Part shown: one piece after another, positions 8,414 through 15,257 of the stretch
Numbering within the stretch: position 1 is the first letter of the stretch
Layout: the number at the start of each line of letters is the position of its first letter
Origin: Thiohalocapsa sp. ML1
GTDB lineage: Bacteria > Pseudomonadota > Gammaproteobacteria > Chromatiales > Chromatiaceae
Length of the DNA: 43,336 nt
NCBI RefSeq assembly: GCF_001469165.1
Contig: NZ_JABX01000048.1
Location: 1 to 43,336, forward strand
Direction: 5' to 3'
Notes under the pieces: model-generated
The model's input: the letters and a program-made list of their open reading frames with translations, nothing else
The model's database searches: none
Told to the model about the DNA's origin: nothing
Program-made: the position numbers and the translations under genes

Positions 8414-9754
8414 TTGGAACATCCTCTGACTCAGGCCTTCCCCTCCTGCCTCTTCCCCGACAACCTGACGCTCATCCCGGGTCTCCGGGAAGTTTACGAG
8501 TTGCACCTCGCTTGGTTGGAGGCGGAGACCCTAACCGGCGCCGCGCTTGTCGAGCAGGCGGCATACTTCTGCGCTGTCGACGGTCGCCCGACACGGCACT
8601 TCCTAACCTGCGTGGGCGAGACACTGAAGCTCCCCGATTTCTCTTCCGCGCGGCTCAAGTCGTTTTTCAAGACCAACAGCTTCCGTACCGGGTACGCGAC
8701 GCATGGATTGTTCCCGTACCGGGGCAAGTTTCATCCGCAGATGGTCCGGGGCATCTTGAACGTGATCGGAGTCGGCCCCGGCAAGACGGTTCTCGATCCG
8801 ATGATGGGCTCGGGAACCGTGCTGATCGAGGCGGCGTTGCTGGGTGCCGATGCGGTTGGCGTCGATATCAGTCCCTTTTGCGCCTTCATGACCGAGACCA
8901 AGGCATCCGGGCTGACCATGTCTCTGGAACGGTCCGAGGGCGCTTTGGCGAATGTCGAAACCACGTTCGACTACTTCGCTCGCCGCTACGGGGTCGCGCT
9001 TCCCGTCCCGGCGCGGCAGTCGGCAGCGGCGGATGATCTGCGGCAAGTCATGGAGGAAGGGGCCGACTACGTGGTTTCCGGCCGCCGCTTCCGCGAGCGC
9101 GGGACGGCAGAGACTTATGCGTTGCTGCTGCTGGCGTTTCTGGACACCATGGGCTACACGCAGCGCTCGCAACGAAAGCCGCCGCTCGAGCAGTTCCGCG
9201 GCATCCTGGAGCGTTATCTCCATTGTTGCCGCAAATTCCAGCGCGTTCATAACGCTCAGGGCTTCGACTTGGGCCAAGTCGACGCCCGACAAGGCGATGC
9301 CCGACGGCTTGACCTTGCCGAGGCGTCCGTCGACGCCGTGCTCTTCTCCCCTCCCTACAGCTTTGCCATCGACTACGCCGAGAACGACGCCTTTCACCTC
9401 ACGGCGCTAGGCGTCGACCGCGCGAACCTGGACGACAGCATGATCGGACTTCGCGGCGGCAGCAGGCTGGCCGATAAGTACGCATGCTATCTGGACGACA
9501 TGGGTCAAGTGCTGCGCGAGTGCCACCGCGTGCTCCGGAACGGTTGCCACTGCGTGATCGTCGTCGGCACCAACAGCAATCAGTTGAGCAAGGTGCTCAA
9601 GCAGCCGGCGGATCAAGTGACCGGGCTGCATAAGGTACTGCGAGACGTTGCGGAGTCGGTCGGATTCTCGTTCAGCGCAGAGATTCCACGGGCCATCAAG
9701 GGCATTGCCAACACGATGCGTGAGGAGTACATCGTGTTTCTAAAGAAGAAGTAA
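8414..9754 (+). CDS. SPPY-type DNA methyltransferase (candidate N4-cytosine)
   Basis: The product is 446 residues. Motif I is [20 protein letters not shown] (about 127-146) followed by VGVDISPF, and motif IV is [17 protein letters not shown] (SPPY at 312-315). SPPY is the usual signature of N4-cytosine enzymes, though some N6-adenine enzymes share it. The best start in frame is TTG 8414; the frame is open back to 8318 with no ATG and joins the ppdK scar, so the true N-terminus may have been cut. It converges on the BamHI-like restriction gene 41 bases away. It may belong to that system or to a separate one. Confidence 0.82.
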   Translation: MEHPLTQAFPSCLFPDNLTLIPGLREVYELHLAWLEAETLTGAALVEQAAYFCAVDGRPTRHFLTCVGETLKLPDFSSARLKSFFKTNSFRTGYATHGLFPYRGKFHPQMVRGILNVIGVGPGKTVLDPMMGSGTVLIEAALLGADAVGVDISPFCAFMTETKASGLTMSLERSEGALANVETTFDYFARRYGVALPVPARQSAAADDLRQVMEEGADYVVSGRRFRERGTAETYALLLLAFLDTMGYTQRSQRKPPLEQFRGILERYLHCCRKFQRVHNAQGFDLGQVDARQGDARRLDLAEASVDAVLFSPPYSFAIDYAENDAFHLTALGVDRANLDDSMIGLRGGSRLADKYACYLDDMGQVLRECHRVLRNGCHCVIVVGTNSNQLSKVLKQPADQVTGLHKVLRDVAESVGFSFSAEIPRAIKGIANTMREEYIVFLKKK

Positions 9755-9795
9755 TCCGAATGCGTACCCGCCGGACGGGCGGTCGCAGGCGCCCG

Positions 9796-10407
9796 CTACC
9801 GCAACGCCCTACCGTCGGTTCCCTTCGGGATCTTGGGCACGTCGAAGCTTTCAGCATCATGCTCAACGACGACGATGCGCAGCGCGCCGTTGATGCCGGT
9901 CAGATCCCGCCACAGGCTGAAATACGGCTTCAACTCGCCGATATTGCCGATGCGGTCGGTCAAGTAGACCTTCAGGCGGTTGCTGGGCACGACAAGAAAG
10001 CTCCCGATTGTCTCCGTCTCCTTCATGGTCAGAAAGAGCTTGTTCAGCGCGCGATGACTCGACGAGATGTTCCCAGTCTCCCACTCGAAGGCGACGAAGC
10101 CCTCCGGCGTCGTCTTCAACGCATCCAGGTCACCGGTGCGCAGGACGCTGGAGCCGACATCGGGCAACCGCTCGACTTGCCAGCCGCGCTCCCGCAGCAC
10201 GCGGATGCACGGCACCTTGATGAGCTTCACGCCGTTGCCCTTGCCGCTCTTCTTGCCGCACTCCGGGTAGATGGTGAAAGACCCGGAGCCGTGCGGCCAA
10301 TCCGTCCGCGCGATGGCCTCGCGCACATCGCCCCAAGCAACCTGCAACGCGGCCGACTGCTTGAACAGCTCCGGATTGAGGATGTCGTGATGCTCAAGAA
10401 GCCTCAT
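9796..10407 (-). CDS. BamHI-like type II restriction endonuclease
   Basis: The 203-residue product closely resembles BamHI as I recall its sequence. The catalytic segment FEWETGNISSSHRALNKL aligns with BamHI FEFETGNISSAHRSMNKL. Glu108 and Glu110 correspond to BamHI Glu111 and Glu113, and Asp95 probably to Asp94. Residues that contact GGATCC in BamHI are kept at a constant offset of three: Asn113, Ser115, Arg119 and the Asp151-Arg152 pair in VYLTDRIGN. The C-terminal VPKIPKGTDG also matches. Cleavage of GGATCC or a close relative is therefore likely. The ATG overlaps the end of the upstream controller gene by 14 bases, so the two are co-transcribed. Confidence 0.9.
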   Translation of the reverse strand: MRLLEHHDILNPELFKQSAALQVAWGDVREAIARTDWPHGSGSFTIYPECGKKSGKGNGVKLIKVPCIRVLRERGWQVERLPDVGSSVLRTGDLDALKTTPEGFVAFEWETGNISSSHRALNKLFLTMKETETIGSFLVVPSNRLKVYLTDRIGNIGELKPYFSLWRDLTGINGALRIVVVEHDAESFDVPKIPKGTDGRALR

Positions 10408-10645
10408 GGTCCATGCCTCCCCGGGACAGGACCGCGACGACGTCGCCCACGAGTTGCTCCGGCCGCACGCCGAGCGGACCGGCAAGCTGAAGGATCGTCG
10501 TCAGAGACGGCTGGCGTAGACCGCGCTCCAATAGCGAGATGAACGTTCGGTCCAGCTCGCTCTCCTGCGCCAGCGCCTCCTGTGACAGCGAGCGCCGGCG
10601 GCGCAGATCGCGCAGCACAATGCCGAATGCCTGCTCAGGCGCCAT
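10394..10645 (-). CDS. Restriction-modification controller (C) protein, XRE-family HTH
   Basis: The product is 83 residues, the usual size of C proteins. The helix-turn-helix runs through LRDLRRRRSLSQEALAQESE and LDRTFISLLERGLRQPSL, with the ERGxRxPSL recognition-helix end typical of C regulators. It lies directly before and overlaps the restriction gene, the classical C-R order. Consensus C-box palindromes lie 46-69 bases before its start. It probably activates its own C-R operon and delays restriction until the host is methylated, by analogy with C.BamHI and C.PvuII; that timing is family knowledge, not seen here. Confidence 0.9.
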   Translation of the reverse strand: MAPEQAFGIVLRDLRRRRSLSQEALAQESELDRTFISLLERGLRQPSLTTILQLAGPLGVRPEQLVGDVVAVLSRGGMDHEAS

Positions 10646-10660
10646 CTTCTGCTCCGACCG

Positions 10661-10670
10661 GACAACAGTC
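10661..10670. promoter_or_regulatory. Third, weaker C-box-like site
   Basis: GACAACAGTC keeps both GAC and GTC arms of the C-box and lies 16 bases before the C-gene start. It could be an extra repression site, or chance. Confidence 0.4.
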
Positions 10671-10690
10671 GGCAGCCTAAGAACCCGTCA

Positions 10691-10714
10691 GACAATAGTC
10701 GACGGACTATAGTC
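10691..10714. promoter_or_regulatory. C-box operator pair between divergent C-R and M genes
   Basis: Two palindromes, GACAATAGTC (10691-10700) and GACTATAGTC (10705-10714), are separated by GACG, 14 bases centre to centre. In the C-gene direction this reads GACTATAGTC, CGTC, GACTATTGTC. That matches the known C-protein operator architecture of paired GACT/AGTC boxes. Its position between the divergent genes would let the controller act on both promoters. Confidence 0.85.
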
Positions 10715-10769
10715 TTCAGGCCATGCCGCAGTCGTGCTAGGATGCGGGCGGCATGACAGAGGACCGCCG

Positions 10770-12005
10770 ATGAGTTTCTCCGATCAGTTCTTCCGCGCCC
10801 TCGGCATTGCGCCAGGCGACCGACGCCAGCTCAACGCCTTTGCGGAGCGCAGCGGCGTGCCGGTGCCGCGGCTGCGTCACTACAACGACGGCAACATCCT
10901 GCCAAGCGGCGACGACCTGCCGCGCGTGCTCGTCGCGGGGGGCATCACGGAACTGGAGCTGATGCTCGCGATGGGCCGACTGACCCGCGAGACCCTGAAC
11001 GCCATCCAAGCCAATGCGGCGACCGTAGCCAAGCTGCTGCAAGCGCAGTCCGAATCCGACGCAGGCCCGGAGACCGCCACCGCCGCACCCCGGATCGCGC
11101 TGGAAACCGAGCTTGGCCGCTTGTATCAAGGCGACTGCATGAACCTGATGCCCACGCTGGACAGCGACTCGGTGGACATGATCTTCGCCGACCCGCCCTT
11201 CAACCTGAACAAGCTCTATCCGTCGAGCATCAACGACAACCTCAAGACCGAGCGCTACCTGGAATGGTGCGAGGCCTGGCTCACCGAGTGCATTCGCCTG
11301 CTCAAGCCAGGCGGCGCGCTCTTCGTGTGGAACCTCCCGCGCTGGAACGCCGAGCTTGCCGCCTTCCTGAATGGACGCCTGACCTTCGTCCATTGGATTG
11401 CCGTCGATATCAAATACAGCCTCCCTATACAGGGCCGACTGTACCCATCGCATTACTCGCTGCTCTACTACGTCAAAGGGCCGCAGGCGCGCGTCTTCCA
11501 CCCCGACCGCCTGCCCATGCAGGTCTGCCCGCACTGCGCCGGCGACCTGCGCGACTACGGCGGCTACAAGGCCAAGATGAACCCGAAAGGGGTCAACCTC
11601 TCCGATGTCTGGTGGGACGTTTCCCCCGTGCGGCACGCCAAGTACAAGCGCCGCAACGGGGCCAACGAGCTGCCGCTCAAGGTACTGGACCGTGTAATCG
11701 AGCTGTCAACGCACGAGGGCGATCTCGTCTTCGATCCGTTCGGCGGCGCCGGCACCACCTACATGGCCGCGGAGCTCAAGGCCCGCCGCTGGCTCGGTAT
11801 CGAAATCGGCCCAACGGACGACATCGTTCAGCGCTTTGCCGAGATCGAGCAAGACCGCAAGATCCTTGCCGACCAGAGAAAGGAGCTGAACGCGCTGTTT
11901 CCCGCGCAGGTCCGCGCGGCGAGAGAGCGGACGGGTTGGTGGACTTGCGAGTCGGTCCGGATCGCCGACGAGGCGAAGCGGCAGCGGGCCCTAAACTTGG
12001 GGTGA
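10770..12005 (+). CDS. DPPF-type (beta class) DNA methyltransferase of the BamHI-like system
   Basis: The product is 411 residues. Residues 1-90 look like an HTH-type N-terminal region, possibly autoregulatory. Motif IV (MIFADPPFNLNKLY, DPPF 141-144) precedes motif I (LVFDPFGGAGTTYMAAE, about 320-336), which is the beta order. A VCPHCAGDLRDYGG segment lies between. Divergent orientation across the C boxes makes it the first candidate for the protective methylase; whether it makes m4C or m6A cannot be read from DPPF. ATG 10770, preceded by AGAGGA, is preferred over GTG 10734. Its 3' end is duplicated at 4011-4461. Confidence 0.87.
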   Translation: MSFSDQFFRALGIAPGDRRQLNAFAERSGVPVPRLRHYNDGNILPSGDDLPRVLVAGGITELELMLAMGRLTRETLNAIQANAATVAKLLQAQSESDAGPETATAAPRIALETELGRLYQGDCMNLMPTLDSDSVDMIFADPPFNLNKLYPSSINDNLKTERYLEWCEAWLTECIRLLKPGGALFVWNLPRWNAELAAFLNGRLTFVHWIAVDIKYSLPIQGRLYPSHYSLLYYVKGPQARVFHPDRLPMQVCPHCAGDLRDYGGYKAKMNPKGVNLSDVWWDVSPVRHAKYKRRNGANELPLKVLDRVIELSTHEGDLVFDPFGGAGTTYMAAELKARRWLGIEIGPTDDIVQRFAEIEQDRKILADQRKELNALFPAQVRAARERTGWWTCESVRIADEAKRQRALNLG

Positions 12006-12151
12006 TGCGTATCGGAGTTGCCCGCCAAGCGGCGAAGATTTCGATCGTATCTCCCAGTCCGAACAGAAAAGGCATTCAGCGTGGTACGTCCCCGTTTGCC
12101 ACAGTTTACCTCCACTGCGCTCCTCTGTGTGACCCCGCTCCTCCGGTCCTC

Positions 12152-13975
12152 TTATTCGGTGGCGCGCTGCGCTCTGTAGCTAAGGATTAATTCGTTGAGG
12201 CATTTGCGCACAGCATCTCTGCATCGGTCCGCTGTGACTTTGCTGAGGATATACGGGTGCGCGGCCTTAGTGCGGTAATCCGAGTTGATAAGCTCTATTT
12301 GCTGGAGGAATTGGCGGTCCATTATGTTTTGCCCGAAGTAGCGCTCGGCAAAGTCGCGAAAATCCTGCAGCAAGCGACTCTGTGCGAGCGTTTTGCCTGT
12401 CGGTTTCACTAGCCCGAGAATGAATGACATCTCTCCCAAAGTATAGGTTGTCTCGCGCTTGCTGAGTTTCCGGGCAAAAGGAGCATCTTTACCCTCGCCC
12501 TGTGCCCTTTCCACGATTTCTGGAGCCATATCTCCGCGCGCATGACAGTCTGTTGTGTAGGCAACAAAAAGCTTCGAGAGCAACTCGTTTTCAAGCGCTT
12601 TACAGTATTGTAAGACGAAAAGGGAGAAATCCTGGTCTACATTGGCGGCAAGAATTTCATAAACCTGCTCGGCCTGCGGCAAAAAGGATCTACTCGCCTC
12701 GTCAAGCTCATCCCAACCTGTAAGCCAATTGCAAACGACTGCGATGAATCTGCCAGACGCTTTGGTCGACAAGAATGCCGCGCGCTCGATCCAATCTTCC
12801 ATCTCCGCGATTATTTCATCTGTGGTCCCGTGCGAATCCCCTTCGAGCGGCATCTTCGCCCGCAGTGAAGCGAATTGACTGTTCAGCGTGGCAACTTGTT
12901 CGCGCATTGATTCAATTTCTGCAAAATTTGTCACCACGGAGCGGTAATCCGCATCAGTTGGAGGGAGATCCTTGAGGTGAGATCGGTCGAGTACAGAGAA
13001 ACCATGCCGCTGATCTTCTGGAAACTCCCGGAGTAGACGTTCCTGCACAAGCGACTGTATGTCTCGATCATGTTCCACTGCCCACCATGTCCGGTGCAAG
13101 CGATGCGCCGCAACCAGCGCGGTGCCCGATCCGCACATGGGGTCCAAGATACGATCACCTGGTTCGCTGGCCAATCTAAACAGCCTATCAAGCAATGCAA
13201 CCGGCTGCTGATAAGGATACTCAGTACGTTCATTCCGTGGAATGTGGGTGGATATGTCGTCCCACGTAAGCCCCAGTTCAACGCCCGGATGCTCATCAAG
13301 ATACTTCTTCAGCCGAGGCATTCCTTCTCCAACAAAGTGTATGAGACCGTTGGCTGCAAGCTCGTCGAGCTTCTCCGCCGTGTAAGCCCATGAGCGCCCT
13401 TCAGGTGGGCGATAGCCTCGCCATTCGAATTGTCGTCTAGGGCGCATGCCAGTTGTATGTAGGATCTTAGACTGGTAAGCCCCCCGGTCGTCACTCATCG
13501 AGAAATATCTGGAACGCTCGGATGCGGTCAATTGTCGTACCAGCGGGTTAAAAGTGAATCTGTCGGACTTCGCGTACGCGTAGATTTGGTCAGAGTTCGA
13601 CGTAGGGCGTCTTGGATGGCTGCGAGCCGCAAGCTTCCGGATGTAGGTAATCTCATAGGTGGGAGCGGTGCCGAATGCTTGGGTTGCGACAAGGCGAGCG
13701 TCGAGATCAGGTTCAGATGACCAGTATAGAAAGAGGGTTCCGCGTTCGTTCAGTAACCGGTGGATTTGTTGAATGAGTTTAGAGAGGTAATTACCAAGGG
13801 CCGCGTCAGCGTTATCACAGTCCCCTGCGCCAGCACTAGCGACATGGAGGTTACTGTTCCAAGTGGGGTCCAAATACGCGACTGAGACAGATTCCGACGG
13901 CAATCGCTCAAGGGCGTAGAGTGCGTCGTCGCAGAAAAGGATATTGGCCGAGAGGACCGAGAGGTTTATCGACAT
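12152..13975 (-). CDS. Beta-type DNA methyltransferase with a predicted C-terminal HEPN domain
   Basis: The product is 607 residues, lower in GC than its neighbours. The N-terminal half is a beta-class methyltransferase: motif IV is VAYLDPTWNSN (residues 36-39 DPTW where DPPF or DPPY is usual) and motif I is ILDPMCGSGTALVAAH (277-291). After about residue 340 comes a long helical extension. It contains YCKALENELLSKLF and YTLGEMSFILG, and ends with SDYRTKAAHPYILSKVT. Arg568 and His573 form the Rx4H motif of HEPN ribonucleases, and the following amphipathic helix fits the fold. The pairing suggests a modification enzyme wired to an RNA-cleaving toxin, which is inference. The domain call rests on motif and helix pattern only. 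Confidence 0.75.
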   Translation of the reverse strand: MSINLSVLSANILFCDDALYALERLPSESVSVAYLDPTWNSNLHVASAGAGDCDNADAALGNYLSKLIQQIHRLLNERGTLFLYWSSEPDLDARLVATQAFGTAPTYEITYIRKLAARSHPRRPTSNSDQIYAYAKSDRFTFNPLVRQLTASERSRYFSMSDDRGAYQSKILHTTGMRPRRQFEWRGYRPPEGRSWAYTAEKLDELAANGLIHFVGEGMPRLKKYLDEHPGVELGLTWDDISTHIPRNERTEYPYQQPVALLDRLFRLASEPGDRILDPMCGSGTALVAAHRLHRTWWAVEHDRDIQSLVQERLLREFPEDQRHGFSVLDRSHLKDLPPTDADYRSVVTNFAEIESMREQVATLNSQFASLRAKMPLEGDSHGTTDEIIAEMEDWIERAAFLSTKASGRFIAVVCNWLTGWDELDEASRSFLPQAEQVYEILAANVDQDFSLFVLQYCKALENELLSKLFVAYTTDCHARGDMAPEIVERAQGEGKDAPFARKLSKRETTYTLGEMSFILGLVKPTGKTLAQSRLLQDFRDFAERYFGQNIMDRQFLQQIELINSDYRTKAAHPYILSKVTADRCRDAVRKCLNELILSYRAQRATE

Positions 13976-14392
13976 GATGCCTAGCTTTGATGTGAGTCTG
14001 GAACAAGCCTGTTTGTTCGCTCGGTGCTTTAATCTGGGGAATGCTGCAATTACGGTGACAGTGCGGCCTCAATTACGGTGTCAATTACGGCAATTACGGT
14101 GACAGTTTACTAAATGCACCATCTAGCCGAAATCGGACCAGGCTCAATAGCGACCGTGTCCGTTGACACTCCATTTCTCATGCACCGTCGCCGCCTCTCA
14201 GACCATGCTCATGATCGCTGGCACGCCACCCTATCCCAGAATTACGGTGACAGTTTACTGAATGCACTAACTCTCGTAGCCCCGGAAAGCGACAAGCGGC
14301 CAGCTGCCATAACGACCGCTGCCGTTCACACCCCATTTCTCGTGCAGCGTCGCCGCCTCTCAGACCACGCTCTTGATCACCGACACGACACC
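13976..14392. repeat. Gene-free gap with AATTACGGTGACAG repeats and a 150-base tandem repeat
   Basis: AATTACGG occurs five times (14048, 14071, 14083, 14092, 14240), three of them as AATTACGGTGACAG. Two imperfect units follow in tandem, 14092-14239 and 14240-14401. Each starts AATTACGGTGACAGTTTACT, shares CGTCGCCGCCTCTCAGACCA, and ends CACCCTATCCCA or a close variant. I see no coding potential. The motif is reminiscent of dispersed elements associated with REP-type transposases, but no such gene is here. Confidence 0.75.
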
Positions 14393-14653
14393 CTATCCCA
14401 CCACCCCGCCAAGCTCCAATTCCACCCCTTTGAGCAGCAACGGGCTGATCCGGTACGGGGCGTCGAGCCGGAAGGACGTGCGATAGGCGCCTGCCGTCGG
14501 CTCCCGGTGCACCCAGACTGCGCGCGCGGGGATGTCGATGAGCCAGACCTCGGGGATGGCGAACCGGGCGTAGAGCGGCAGCTTGCGCTCGCGGTCGTAG
14601 CGGACGCTGCTGTCGGCGATCTCGCGAGATAGTGTGTCATTCGCTTGCCTCAT
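14393..14653 (-). pseudogene. Uma2-family fragment 2 (C-terminal half)
   Basis: From EIADSSVRYDRERKL at base 14623 to the stop this is the C-terminal 76 residues of a Uma2 protein nearly identical to fragment 1, and it includes the RLDAPYRISPLLLKGVELEL end that fragment 1 lacks. The N-terminal half with the first acidic residues is missing. An ATG at 14653 adds ten unrelated residues. Together the two fragments would make one complete Uma2 gene, which suggests recombination between copies. Confidence 0.78.
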
Positions 14654-14684
14654 ACTCCAGCCCCCACGCGCTCGCGCGGCGTGC

Positions 14685-15122
14685 CTAAGCCGGCCACCAA
14701 CCATCGTCCAGCGCCTGCTCGACAGTGAACGGGCAGACCGCAGGAAAAGCCTCTTCCGCCAGACCGGTCTGCCGCGCGGCTTCGAGGATGGCGTCGCCGT
14801 AGGCATCTTCGCGCGCTTGCAGCAGTTTGGACTGGAGGCTCGGGTTCTGCGCCAGATGGCGGCGCAAGCGGCGGCGCTGCTCCTTGATGGTGAGCTCCCA
14901 ACTGCGGCTGCGGTGGCTCGGCTGGAAGCGCCATTTGAGCAAGTGCGTGAACAGCACGGCCAAGCGGTTCTCCAGCTCGCGCAGCTCGGCCTTGCCCATG
15001 CTCTCGATCTCCTCGGCAATGTGCTCGATGTCCGCCGCATCGAGCTTGCCGGCGCGCAGCAGCTCGGCCTGGGTATTGGCCCAGGCGTAGAAGTCGGTTT
15101 CGTAGTCTTGGTGCGCTGTCAT
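14685..15122 (-). CDS. DUF29 family protein
   Basis: The 145-residue product starts MTAHQDYETDFYAWANTQ and contains HIAEEIESMGKAELRELENR, then HLLKWRFQPSHRSRSW and a C-terminal AFPAVCPFTVEQALDDGWWP. This is the complete DUF29 pattern, a small helical family common in cyanobacteria and purple sulfur bacteria, often near mobile elements and of unknown function. An upstream ATG at 15143 would add seven residues; 15122 is chosen because the family usually starts close to the DYETDF segment. It lies between the Uma2 fragment and the ppdK terminator. Confidence 0.87.
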   Translation of the reverse strand: MTAHQDYETDFYAWANTQAELLRAGKLDAADIEHIAEEIESMGKAELRELENRLAVLFTHLLKWRFQPSHRSRSWELTIKEQRRRLRRHLAQNPSLQSKLLQAREDAYGDAILEAARQTGLAEEAFPAVCPFTVEQALDDGWWPA

Positions 15123-15172
15123 GGCGCTATCGCAAAGCTGCATGGGAGTTTGACGACTGGCCCAAAAGCATA

Positions 15173-15206
15173 GCGCGGCGCCGGTTGCCCGGCGCCGCGC
15201 TTTTTT
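15173..15206. terminator. Strong GC hairpin between DUF29 and ppdK
   Basis: A perfect 12-bp stem with a TTGC loop is followed by six T on the plus strand. It lies about 50 bases beyond the ppdK stop. For ppdK, on the minus strand, the T stretch after the stem is interrupted (CTATGCTTTTG), so termination in that direction may be weaker. Confidence 0.72.
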
Positions 15207-15257
15207 CCTCAGGTTGACCGAGGCGGTGCCGGCAGGATGCCGGCACCACCAGGGAGG

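Noticed and set aside
9769-9783. Terminator between the convergent SPPY methylase and restriction gene
   Set aside because: A short CCGCC/GGGCGG hairpin exists but no T-run follows in either direction, so it was not called.
14092-14401. CRISPR-like repeat-spacer array
   Set aside because: Only two long units with imperfect ends and no short uniform spacers; no cas genes nearby.
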